A stretch of 32,886 nt of DNA, taken from NCBI GenBank assembly GCA_944391015.1, contig CALXRZ010000013.1, forward strand, positions 1 through 32,886, written 5' to 3'. Of the stretch, positions 25,109-32,870 are shown one piece after another (position 1 is the first letter of the stretch; every line of letters starts with the position of its first letter). Below the pieces are notes generated by a model. That model saw nothing but the letters and a program-made list of their open reading frames with translations, made no database searches and had not been told where the DNA came from. Source of the DNA: an uncultured Clostridia bacterium (lineage in GTDB: Bacteria; Bacillota; Clostridia; TANB77; CAG-508). Both the position numbers and the translations under genes were made by a program.

Positions 25109-26065
25109 ATGGCTCAAGATATTTATATAATAGATGATGGCAATGAGTTAAAAGATATTATTAGTAATTTGCTAAAAAAAGAAAAAGAGTACAAACTAAA
25201 AAAGGTAACTACAGACAATATAGATGTAGCACTAAAAAATATACCATCACTTATAATAATAAACGAGGACAACATACAAGAAAATATAATAGAAATATGT
25301 AAAAGAATTAGATTAAATGAAGATAACAGTATAACTCCAATTATAGTTATATCGTCTAACAAAGAAAAAGAGCATAGAATAGAAGTTTTAAAAGAGTGTG
25401 TAGAACACTATATAAAAGCACCAATAGATAAAGAATATTTGTATTACACAATAAAAAATGTTATCAGATTATTAGATACAAATAGACGTGTAAGCCCACT
25501 TACAGGACTTCCTGGAAATGTACAAATACAAGCAGAAATGAAAAAAAGGTTATTAAACAAAGAAGAGTTTGTAATGCTTTATTTGGACCTAGATAATTTT
25601 AAAGCATATAATGATGTATATGGCTTTTTAAATGGAGATGAAATAATTAAATTCACAGCTAGAACAATAGTAGACAATATAGACAAGCTATCAGTAAGTG
25701 GAAATACTTTTGTCGGACATATTGGTGGAGATGATTTTGTAGCAATAGTTTCTACAGAAGATGATTATGAATCAATATGCCAGTCGATAATAGCAGAATT
25801 TGATAAAGGAGTACAAAAATTCTTTAACGAAGAAGACTTAGAAAGAGGATTCTTAGAAGTACCGAATAGAAAATGTATTATAGAAGAATTTCCTCTAACT
25901 TCAATATCTATAGGAGTAGTAGTCGCAAGCAAAGGTAGATTTCATAACGTGCTTGAAATAGGGGAAGTTGGAGCACAAGTAAAGCATCTGGCAAAAACCA
26001 CAATGGGAAGTGCATATTCTATAGATAGAAGAAAAGAAGAAGTTGTATGTGAAATAAAAAAATAA
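25109..26065 (+). CDS. GGDEF-domain protein with a degenerate receiver domain
   Basis: Probable diguanylate cyclase making c-di-GMP. Residues 1-125 look like a response-regulator receiver (IYIIDD acidic pair, PIIVISS, YIKAP with the conserved Lys), but the phospho-acceptor position reads SLIIIN, with Asn in place of Asp. Residues about 130-315 are a GGDEF domain: SPLTGLPGN, YLDLDNFKAYND, and the active-site loop HIGGDDF (near 204-210), a GGDDF variant. No RxxD inhibitory site is found just before the loop. GGAGGGGAG precedes ATG 25109; the gap to the previous gene is 15 nt, so it is in the same operon. Non-canonical receiver and active site make activity uncertain. Confidence 0.82.
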   Translation: MAQDIYIIDDGNELKDIISNLLKKEKEYKLKKVTTDNIDVALKNIPSLIIINEDNIQENIIEICKRIRLNEDNSITPIIVISSNKEKEHRIEVLKECVEHYIKAPIDKEYLYYTIKNVIRLLDTNRRVSPLTGLPGNVQIQAEMKKRLLNKEEFVMLYLDLDNFKAYNDVYGFLNGDEIIKFTARTIVDNIDKLSVSGNTFVGHIGGDDFVAIVSTEDDYESICQSIIAEFDKGVQKFFNEEDLERGFLEVPNRKCIIEEFPLTSISIGVVVASKGRFHNVLEIGEVGAQVKHLAKTTMGSAYSIDRRKEEVVCEIKK

Positions 26066-26068
26066 ATT

Positions 26069-26362
26069 AGCATAGGGGCTGGGTTTGTTTTGCTAATTTA
26101 ATTACATAATTTGCTAAAGTACAGTTATATATTTTTTCTTTTGGGCGAAGTGCTTAAGGTGGGGACCAACAAGTTACAGTCTGTAGAAAAATTACTCATC
26201 AAGAAAAAACTAGTTTTTTCTTGAGGGGAGGACATAGTAACGAACTATTGTAATTTTTTTTACAGACTGTTACGTAGTTGGGGGCCGAAGACCAAAAGAA
26301 AAAATATATAACTGTACTTTTTTAATCGAATGTAAATAAATTAGCAAAACAAGCCCGCCCCC
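26069..26362. other. Long nested inverted repeat, MITE-like or structured RNA
   Basis: The 307-bp gap between two convergent genes folds almost entirely on itself. Four nested stems are seen: I, 26075-26106 with 26331-26362 (near-perfect); II, 26116-26144 with 26292-26320 (29 bp, perfect); III, 26166-26195 with 26250-26281 (a few mismatches); IV, 26200-26209 with 26214-26223 around CTAG. Asymmetric purine-rich internal loops separate them (GCGAAG at 26145; GGGGAGGAC at 26225; CCGAAG at 26285). A side hairpin, ATAGT/ACTAT, lies at 26235-26248. It may be a fold-back mobile element, a large noncoding RNA, or a bidirectional terminator. No ORF is inside. Confidence 0.75.
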
Positions 26363-26372
26363 TTTTGTAAAT

Positions 26373-28083
26373 TTAAAGTTTCTTAATTTCTTCAAATCGC
26401 TTAACTTTTTGAGTTGTGGTTTTAACCATTGGCTCATCAGTAATAACTAAATTCTTAATGTGCTTATAATTAGAAAGGTTAGCATTTATTTTCTTTATGT
26501 CTTTCCAAATAATATCTTTTAAATCGAATTCCGAAATATCTCCATATTTTTCTTTAATATACTCCTTGTTGTACACAATTTTTGCACTTAGAAATAAATC
26601 ATCATCTTTTGGAGCTCCATAAACCATATTTTCAGATACATAAGGTAAAGTGCTTATCAATAATTCAATTTCTTCTGGATATACATTTTTTCCATTCTTT
26701 AAAACAATTACATTTTTCTTTCTTCCAGTTATAAATAAAAAACCATCTTTGTCAATATAACCTAAATCACCTGTGTAAAACCAGCTATCTTTAAGAACTT
26801 TTGCTGTTTCTTCTTCCATTTCATAATAACCTAACATTATATTAGGTCCTTTAGCTACAATTTCGCCAATACCTTCATTATTTGGATTATCTATTTTAAT
26901 TTCTACCTCTGGCAAAGGCAAACCAACAGAACCAAATTTTATGCATTTGGCATTTTCTGCAGTAAGCACAGGCGAGGTTTCGGTTAAGCCATAGCCTTGA
27001 ACAGCAAGAATACCAAAGTCATAGAAGCCCATAGCTACGTTTTTATCAATAGCAGAAGCACCACTAATTACAAAACGTAATTTTCCTCCGAGGTTATCTA
27101 AAATTTGTTTGAATACTTTTCTACGTATATCAATTTTAAACTTAAGCAAAAATCTACTTATACTATTGGCAAATTTTAAAAGCTTTGTTTTCCCTTGCTT
27201 ATCAACTTCGGCATAAATTTTTTTATACATTGCTTCCAATAAAAGTGGTACACAAACAAAAATTGATACTTTGTATTCTCTTAAATTTTCTTGAATGTGC
27301 CTTAGCCCATCACAAAATACATTTGTAACACCATCTGCTAAAAATAGAAGAAGAGCTGTTGAGCCGAAAGTATGGTGAAGTGGTAAAAAAGCCATATTTA
27401 CATCAGTATCGTAAATTTTTTCTGCTAGATTTATATTGTAAATATTTGATGCAATATTTTTGTTAGAAAGCATTACGGCTTTAGACATAGATGTGGTACC
27501 AGAAGTAAAAATTATAGATGCAATTGCGTCTGGGTCTATTTTATGATTATCATAATCGGTGTTGCCAGCCTTTAGCAATTCTGTTCCCTCGTTTATAAAG
27601 TCTGCAACAGTTTTAAATTTGCCATCACAATTTGAATCCATACAAATATATTCGCTAATACGTGTATTAGACTTTTGAACATTCAATATAATATTTTCAT
27701 ATTCAGATTCAAAAACAATAGCATCTGCTTTAGCCCTTTCAAGAGAAAGAATAATCTCCTGCTCTGGCAATCCTTTATCTAATGGAACAGTTATGCCAAC
27801 ACCACAAAGTGTAGACACGAAAGTAATAGCCCACTCATACCTGTTTTTACCAATAATAGCAATGCGCTTATTTTCTAAATTATGATGAATAAGTGCAGCG
27901 CCAAAAGCCTTTATGTCTTCACCGAAATTTGTGTAAGTTATATTAGTATAACTTACTTCTTTTCCGCTTTTTGTGCTTTAATATAAATGCGTTGTTATTG
28001 GGATATTTTTTAATCCCGTTGTTAATATATTCTTTTACAGTATCGAATTTTTCAGCATCATATAATTTTCTGTAAGCTTTCAA
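26373..28083 (-). pseudogene. Long-chain acyl-CoA ligase (AMP-dependent synthetase), frameshifted near the 5' end
   Basis: Activates fatty acids to acyl-AMP and acyl-CoA. The intact frame (minus strand, in-frame GTG at 27818 to stop at 26373) carries the AMP-binding motif IIFTSGTTSMSKAVMLSN, GYGLTETSPV, YTGDLGYIDKDGF and the hinge GRKKNVIVLKNGKNVYPEEI. The true start is TTG at 28083, after AGAGAGG on the minus strand. From there the N-terminus reads LKAYRKLYDAEKFDTVKEYI and NNNAFILKHK, then goes out of frame. One missing base in the T-run at 27968-27972 (A-run in the mRNA) restores SGKEVSYTNITYTNFGEDIK and the rest. So it is a pseudogene by one homopolymer deletion, or a sequencing error. Restored length would be about 570 residues. 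Confidence 0.85.
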
Positions 28084-28287
28084 ATAAAAGACCTCTCTTT
28101 CTTAAAAGTATTGTTTTATGTGGTACTCCAAATAACAATAAATATAGACTTTTAACTTTTTTGTCTAGTTTATACAAGATTAAGTTTCTGTAAGTTCAAG
28201 TCTAACATAATTTGAGCAATGTATCAATCTAAATGAACGCACAGTCAAAAATGGAATAAAAGTAATAGAAAAAGTAAGCAAGTATAG

Positions 28288-28316
28288 TTGATAAATATGT
28301 AAAATTGTGTTTTAAT
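28288..28316 (+). promoter_or_regulatory. Candidate promoter of the MNT-HEPN pair
   Basis: TTGATA (28288-28293) and TTTAAT (28311-28316) are 17 bp apart; an overlapping TATAAT at 28316-28321 would need 22 bp. The ribosome site GAGGTGG and ATG 28339 follow directly. Confidence 0.5.
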
Positions 28317-28338
28317 ATAATATAGAGGTGGAAAGAAT

Positions 28339-28674
28339 ATGCCAAATAAAGTAGATATTGTTTTAAAACAATTTATAGAAGAAATTTCAAAATTATTAGG
28401 CAATAGACTAAAAAAGGTAATCCTATATGGTTCTTATGCAAGAGGCGATTATGATAAAAATTCTGATTTAGATATAATGATATTAACAGATTTAACAGAA
28501 GAAGAACTAATAAAATATAGAATGAAGATTCGTGATATAGCTTGCGACTTAGAATTTGATAATGATATAGTAATTTCTCCATTAGTTAGAAATATTGAAA
28601 AATATAATAATAGAATAGATATAATACCATTTTATATGAATATTCAAAAAGAAGGAGTGGTTTTAGTTGGGTAA
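28339..28674 (+). CDS. MNT-type nucleotidyltransferase (MntA-like antitoxin candidate)
   Basis: A minimal nucleotidyltransferase of 111 residues. The family signature GSYARGDYDKNSDLDIM (near 32-48) contains the GS and the two metal-binding Asp residues (GSx10DxD). FDNDIVISPLV supplies the later strand. In known MNT-HEPN pairs the MNT protein AMPylates or neutralises the HEPN RNase. The HEPN gene follows with an 8-nt overlap, which supports a toxin-antitoxin unit. GAGGTGG precedes ATG 28339. Other roles (substrate-specific nucleotidyltransfer) cannot be excluded. Confidence 0.8.
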   Translation: MPNKVDIVLKQFIEEISKLLGNRLKKVILYGSYARGDYDKNSDLDIMILTDLTEEELIKYRMKIRDIACDLEFDNDIVISPLVRNIEKYNNRIDIIPFYMNIQKEGVVLVG

Positions 28675-29080
28675 CGAAATTACAATAAGTGGGTTTGCAA
28701 ACTATAGACTAGATAGAGCCAAACAGGATTTATCTGATGCAGAGTTTAATTATAAACACAGAAGGTATTTAAATGCTAACAATAGAGCATACTATGCAAT
28801 ATTTCACGCTATAAAAGCTGTACTTGCCTTAGAAAGAAAAGATTTTAAAAGGCATAAGGATGTGTTAGCATATTTTAATCAGTATTATGTAAAAACAGAA
28901 AAATTCCCTAAAATAATTAGTAAAAAAATAAGTCAAGCAAGTAAAGTTAGGGAAGATAGTGATTATGATGATGAGTTTATTCCGACTGATGAAGAAACGA
29001 AAAATCAAATAGACACAGCAAAGGAATTGATAAGCCTAGTAGAAGGGTATTTAAAAGAGTATAATAAAAAAGTATTGTAA
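28667..29080 (+). CDS. HEPN-domain protein (toxin/RNase candidate)
   Basis: The 137-residue all-helical protein has the HEPN motif NNRAYYAIFHAIKAVLALE (R-x6-H), the presumed RNase active site, with the RAYYAxFHA spelling of the PF05168-type HEPN family rather than the HepT RX4HXY form. The C-terminal half (KISQASKVREDSDYDDEF) fits the rest of the domain. Start is TTG 28667, overlapping the MNT stop by 8 nt, with AGGAG (28653-28657) at good distance. With the upstream MNT gene it forms a two-gene module; HEPN partners are usually RNA-cleaving toxins, which is inferred here. Confidence 0.78.
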   Translation: MGNEITISGFANYRLDRAKQDLSDAEFNYKHRRYLNANNRAYYAIFHAIKAVLALERKDFKRHKDVLAYFNQYYVKTEKFPKIISKKISQASKVREDSDYDDEFIPTDEETKNQIDTAKELISLVEGYLKEYNKKVL

Positions 29081-29086
29081 ATATTA

Positions 29087-29128
29087 AATAAGCATATGCA
29101 TAAAATAAAAATTATGTATATGCTTATT
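29087..29128. repeat. Palindromic hairpin, left member of a related pair
   Basis: AATAAGCATATGCATAA (29087-29103) pairs with TTATGTATATGCTTATT (29112-29128): 17 bp with one wobble. Its 3' arm shares the 16-mer TATGTATATGCTTATT with the hairpin at 30928-30975. It may serve as terminator of the MNT-HEPN unit, although no T-run follows. Confidence 0.6.
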
Positions 29129-29155
29129 GTTGATTAAAGCAAAAAGGAATTTAAA

Positions 29156-29882
29156 ATGGGAGTTCAAAAAACAAGTTTAAATAAAGAAAAAATAAAAAAC
29201 ATATTGCAAAACGAATATGATATTACACCGATAGAAATATCGCCAATAAATAGAGGTACTGCAAATATATTTAAAATAGTGGCATTAGACAAATGCTATA
29301 TTTTAAAGGAATTTACTAATAAAAGAACAGAAAAGACAGTTATGAAAGAGATTGATATAATAAATTTTTTGCAAGAAGAAAATATTAAAGTACCTAAATA
29401 TGTAAAAACAATAAATGGTAGTTTTTATACAAAAAATGAAGATAGAATTATTATAGTGCAAGAGTTTATAGATGGCTATGTGGTTCAAGATAATACAAGA
29501 AATTACGAAGAAACAATGGAATGTGCAAGGATTTTAGGTAATTTAACAAAAGCATTGTTAAATTACAACAAACTAAGTGATGAAAACATATTAGAAGAGC
29601 AATTTTCAAAGGCAAGGCTACAACAAGGAATACAAGAACTACAAGAGCTAAAGCAAAAATTACAAGGTATGAGTTGTAGTTCTAATAGTATGAAAAATCT
29701 TGCTAATAAATATACAGAGCAAATAATAAAAGATATAGACTATAAAATTAGAATATGTAAATGATACAAATCAAGTAGAACTTTTGAAATTTGCATTTTT
29801 TAGAACCAATATTTGCAAAGATTTATATGATAAAAAGGAAGAAATAAGTAAGGAGCTTGTGAAAAATGTTACAAATATATAA
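29156..29882 (+). pseudogene. Truncated APH/CotS-like kinase gene
   Basis: The open part (29156-29764, 202 residues) matches the N-lobe of aminoglycoside-phosphotransferase-like kinases: INRGTANIFKIVALD, YILKEFTNKRTEK with the ATP-binding Lys, IIIVQEFIDGYVV hinge, then helices. It stops before any catalytic HGDxxxxN loop or metal-binding Asp. After the stop, the +1 frame stays open to 29882 and encodes YVNDTNQVELLKFAFFRTN and ICKDLYDKKEEI, resembling the C-terminal helices of such kinases. So the gene seems to have lost its catalytic centre by an internal deletion and a shift of frame. AAGGAA precedes ATG 29156. The short open part could still be translated. Confidence 0.62.
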
Positions 29883-30330
29883 TATAAAGGATATACCAGA
29901 ATTCATAAAAGAAGTTGCAACCTTAACTCAAAAAGAATGGGGACAAACAGGACTAACAGAAGAGCAATTTAACAATAAAGTTAATAAAAAAATAGAAAAA
30001 ATAAAAAACAGTTTTGAAAACAAGTTTTATTGCAAGCTAATTTTGGTAGAAAATAACACCTTAATAGGCTTTATATCAATATTTCCTACAGATGGAGAAG
30101 AACGAAAAGACTTATCACCTTGGTATGCAACAATGTTTGTAAAAGAAGAGTATAGGGGAAAAGGCTATTCAAAAATACTAAATAATGCAATATTGGAAGA
30201 AGCGAGAAGAAGAGGAATACAGAGAATATATTTAAAAACAGACTTAGCAAACTATTACGAGAAATTTGGAGCTAAATACATAGAAAACTTATCCAATGGA
30301 GAAAAATTGTATTGTATAGACATAGTATAA
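29866..30330 (+). CDS. GNAT-family N-acetyltransferase
   Basis: The 154-residue protein is a standard GNAT. The beta4 strand and acetyl-CoA-binding motif A read TMFVKEEYRGKGYSKILNN (R/QxxGxG/A form, RGKGYS), followed by ARRRGIQRIYLKTDLANYY and EKFGAKYI, the usual C-terminal wedge. KLILVENNTLIGFISIFP gives the central sheet. Substrate is not predictable from the sequence. AAGGAG (29850-29855) sets ATG 29866, which overlaps the end of the kinase remnant. Confidence 0.88.
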   Translation: MLQIYNIKDIPEFIKEVATLTQKEWGQTGLTEEQFNNKVNKKIEKIKNSFENKFYCKLILVENNTLIGFISIFPTDGEERKDLSPWYATMFVKEEYRGKGYSKILNNAILEEARRRGIQRIYLKTDLANYYEKFGAKYIENLSNGEKLYCIDIV

Positions 30331-30370
30331 GTGGTAAAATAATACAAAATTTAAGAGAGGAGAGAAAAAT

Positions 30371-30844
30371 ATGGATTTAACTTTAAATGTTGAAGATTAC
30401 ATTTTAAATGTAAGAGCTTGTGTAATGATTGTGCATAACAACAAAATTTTAACACATAAAAATGTAAATAAGGACCATTATTCACTACCTGGAGGAAGAG
30501 TAGAAATAGGAGAAAGTTCAGAAAAAACAGTAAAAAGAGAAATTAAAGAGAAACTAGGAAAAGAAATTCAAATTGAAGAGTATATAGCAACAGTAGAAAA
30601 CTTTTTTATATTAGACGGAAAAAAATATCACGAAATCTTATTTATACAAAAAGGAGAATTTGTAGAAGAAGAGGACAAAAATATAGATTATACATTATAT
30701 AATCAAGAGGGAAAAGACTACTTACAATACGAGTGGATAGATTTAAGTAAAATAGAGAATTACAATATATTACCAAGATGTGTGAAAGAAATCTTATCAG
30801 AAAAAAAATTCCCTACGCATAAAATAAATGATGAGTTGGCATAA
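30371..30844 (+). CDS. Nudix hydrolase-like protein with an altered Nudix box
   Basis: The 157-residue protein has the Nudix fold: ACVMIVHNNKILTHKN, then a Nudix box starting GGRVEIGES and continuing KTVKREIKEKLGKE. Against the consensus GX5EX7REUXEEXGU, the second Glu of the EE pair is Lys (EKLG). That residue usually helps bind the catalytic metal, so activity may be reduced or different. YEWIDLSKIENYNILPR is the typical C-terminal strand. AGAGAGGAG sets ATG 30371. It follows the GNAT gene by 40 nt and probably shares a transcript with it. Substrate unknown. Confidence 0.82.
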   Translation: MDLTLNVEDYILNVRACVMIVHNNKILTHKNVNKDHYSLPGGRVEIGESSEKTVKREIKEKLGKEIQIEEYIATVENFFILDGKKYHEILFIQKGEFVEEEDKNIDYTLYNQEGKDYLQYEWIDLSKIENYNILPRCVKEILSEKKFPTHKINDELA

Positions 30845-30927
30845 AAATAGTTAATGCATAAAGAATTTTATATGGTTTAACAGATTGAAAAAATAAGTTA
30901 TAACATAGATTATAGAATAAGAAATAC

Positions 30928-30975
30928 AAAATAGGCATATACATATACTAAGAGAGGTATGTATATGCTTATTTT
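30928..30975 (+). promoter_or_regulatory. Hairpin enclosing the cwlD ribosome site and start codon
   Basis: AAAATAGGCATATACATA (30928-30945) pairs with TATGTATATGCTTATTTT (30958-30975): 18 bp with one G-T wobble. The 12-nt loop (30946-30957) displays the ribosome site AGAGAGG, while ATG 30965 is buried in the 3' arm. It shares a 16-mer with the hairpin at 29087-29128. Control of cwlD translation by this structure is inferred. Confidence 0.6.
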
Positions 30976-31756
30976 AAGTAAAAAAAGAATAATTTTAATA
31001 ATGTGTATGATATGTGTATCGTTGCACGCATTTTCATTTAAAATTGCAAGTAATACTACAGTAGAAGAAAAAACGGTAGAGACAGTATCTACACCAGTTT
31101 CTAACAAAGTAGTTATAGTAGATGCTGGGCACGGCACACCAGACGAGGGAGCAGAAAGCTCCAATGGTACTACAGAAGCAGAATTAAATTTAAAAATTGC
31201 ATTAAAATTACAAAATTTATTAGAGCAAAGTGGTTGCACTGTTCTATTAACCCGTTCCGATGAAAATGCTATATATGATGCTGAAAGTGACACAATACGA
31301 GAGAAAAAAGTATCAGACATACATAATAGGGTAAAGCTGGGAAACGAATCGAGTGCAGACATATTTGTATCAATACATCTAAATAAAATTTCACAGTCAC
31401 AATATAGTGGATGGCAAACATTTTATAAAACAAACAGCGAAGATAGCAAAAGATTAGCTACGAGCATACAAAATAGTCTAAATGAAACAATGCAAAAAGA
31501 AAATAATAGAACTCCTGCAATGTTAAATACAGTATATATAATGAAGTATGTTGAAATACCAATAACAATAGTAGAATGTGGCTTTTTATCAAATCCAGAA
31601 GAGGAAAGCTTGCTTCAAACAGATGAGTATCAGGAAAAGTTGGCGTGGGGCATATATAATGGAATAAACGATTACTTTATGCAAACAAACAAGGAAATTG
31701 GGGACAGTCCCCAATTTCTATTACGAAAAAGTTCCGTAAACGGAAAAAATTCGTAA
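30965..31756 (+). CDS. N-acetylmuramoyl-L-alanine amidase, CwlD-like
   Basis: Cleaves the amide bond between muramic acid and the stem peptide; CwlD is needed for muramic-delta-lactam in spore cortex. The 263-residue protein has an N-terminal hydrophobic signal/anchor (about 8-24) and the Amidase_3 zinc motifs: VDAGHGTPDEGA (His), a following Glu in TEAELNL, DIFVSIHLN (His), and the catalytic Glu in ITIVECGFLSN. ATG 30965 is chosen since AGAGAGG lies 7 nt upstream; ATG 30959 would be only 1 nt from it. The last 18 residues (from GDSPQF) are encoded by a palindromic element and look like an unrelated extension. Confidence 0.87.
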   Translation: MLILSKKRIILIMCMICVSLHAFSFKIASNTTVEEKTVETVSTPVSNKVVIVDAGHGTPDEGAESSNGTTEAELNLKIALKLQNLLEQSGCTVLLTRSDENAIYDAESDTIREKKVSDIHNRVKLGNESSADIFVSIHLNKISQSQYSGWQTFYKTNSEDSKRLATSIQNSLNETMQKENNRTPAMLNTVYIMKYVEIPITIVECGFLSNPEEESLLQTDEYQEKLAWGIYNGINDYFMQTNKEIGDSPQFLLRKSSVNGKNS

Positions 31757-31757
31757 T
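31694..31757. repeat. REP-like double palindrome at the 3' end of cwlD
   Basis: GAAATTGGGGAC (31694-31705) and GTCCCCAATTTC (31707-31718) form a perfect 12-bp palindrome around one A. Immediately after, ATTACGAA (31720-31727) pairs with TTCGTAAT (31750-31757), with an inner stem TTCCGT (31732-31737)/ACGGAA (31740-31745). The pair encodes the last residues and the stop codon of cwlD. The sharp local rise in G+C and double stem resemble repetitive extragenic palindromes. Confidence 0.65.
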
Positions 31758-31763
31758 GAAAAA

Positions 31764-31793
31764 TTGACTAAATATTTGATTTTGTAGTATGAT
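31764..31793 (+). promoter_or_regulatory. Promoter of the 31883 gene
   Basis: TTGACT (31764-31769) and TATGAT (31788-31793) are 18 bp apart. The start at ATG 31883 leaves a leader of about 80 nt. Confidence 0.6.
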
Positions 31794-31882
31794 TATTCTG
31801 AAAAACTTCTATGCTGGAAGAAATGGTAATGAATGTTACAGAAATATTTTGCAACATTAAATTTCGGAGGAATGTAGGTAAT

Positions 31883-32755
31883 ATGAGCATAACAAAAAAA
31901 GATATACAAGAGTATGAAGAAAAATACAAAAAAATTTTATATAAATACATTGAAAATATTATGGCAAGTATGTATGATGCATTGAGCAGTAACAGAAGAA
32001 TCTCTAAAAGATTAGACTTAAACCTAGATATTGATATGCCCAATATTGGTGTAACAATAAATAATAAAATAAATGAAATTTCACACGAATTCGAAGATGC
32101 TGGAATTTCAATGTTTGCTATGCCAAACGAAGAAAATGAATTTGTGGGTTCAAACTTTGTTGGAGATGCTATTTTAGATGATTTATTTGCAAAATTTGGA
32201 AAAGGTAGTCAGGCATATACTGATTATGTTTCTAATTTGGAGGAGGCAATAAATAGAAGAAATGAAAGGGCAAAAGCATTAGTAAAAACCAGTCCAATTA
32301 AAAAATTCTTCTCGAAAATAAGAAGTTTCTTTGCTCGCAAAAATATAAAAGATTATATGTCGTTCTTGCCAGAAGAAATAGAAAAGATGAGCTCAAATAT
32401 TACTAAATACAAGAATATAGATGAAGAAATTTGGAGTTATAGTTTAAAAGATAACGTAGCACAGAGTATTATAAATTCAATAACTAGCAAAGGATATGAT
32501 AAAGAAACAATGCAATATATGCTTGAGGAAGAGGTAATGCCTACAATAAAAAGTTTAGGCCTCGAAAGTATAGAATCACAAATAGAAACAGGTCTAAGTG
32601 AATACGAAAATCAGGCGCAAGACTTAAATAATGGGCCTTGGCGATTGACTCAATCACAAAGAATAGATTTACAAATAAAAGCACAAAAACTTGCCGAAAA
32701 TTTAAGAAATGATAATCGTTTGGACAAAACTGTGGAGCAGGAAAAAGAATACTAA
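31883..32755 (+). CDS. Helical protein of unknown function
   Basis: The 290-residue product is hydrophilic and largely helical with no signal peptide or membrane helix. Visible features: a charged N-terminal helix (KKDIQEYEEKYKKILYKYI), a Gly/Asn-rich middle, a basic stretch KKFFSKIRSFFARK (near 149-162) and a charged C-terminus (LAENLRNDNRLDKTVEQEKEY). I do not recognise a family. ATG 31883 is preceded by GGAGG (31866-31870) at 12 nt; in-frame ATG 31811 is possible but has no ribosome site and lies only about 18 nt past the -10. Confidence 0.6.
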   Translation: MSITKKDIQEYEEKYKKILYKYIENIMASMYDALSSNRRISKRLDLNLDIDMPNIGVTINNKINEISHEFEDAGISMFAMPNEENEFVGSNFVGDAILDDLFAKFGKGSQAYTDYVSNLEEAINRRNERAKALVKTSPIKKFFSKIRSFFARKNIKDYMSFLPEEIEKMSSNITKYKNIDEEIWSYSLKDNVAQSIINSITSKGYDKETMQYMLEEEVMPTIKSLGLESIESQIETGLSEYENQAQDLNNGPWRLTQSQRIDLQIKAQKLAENLRNDNRLDKTVEQEKEY

Positions 32756-32841
32756 ACATTTATAAACTATATATTAGAAAGAGTTATTAAGTACTAATAA
32801 CTTATATATATAAAATGTCGAAATTTGACATACGAAAAAAC

Positions 32842-32870
32842 TTGCAAAATACAAAAACTTATGGTATAAA
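32842..32870 (+). promoter_or_regulatory. Promoter for a gene beyond the window
   Basis: TTGCAA (32842-32847) and TATAAA (32865-32870) are 17 bp apart, with TGG before the -10 (extended -10 form). No start codon with a ribosome site follows before the end. Confidence 0.5.
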
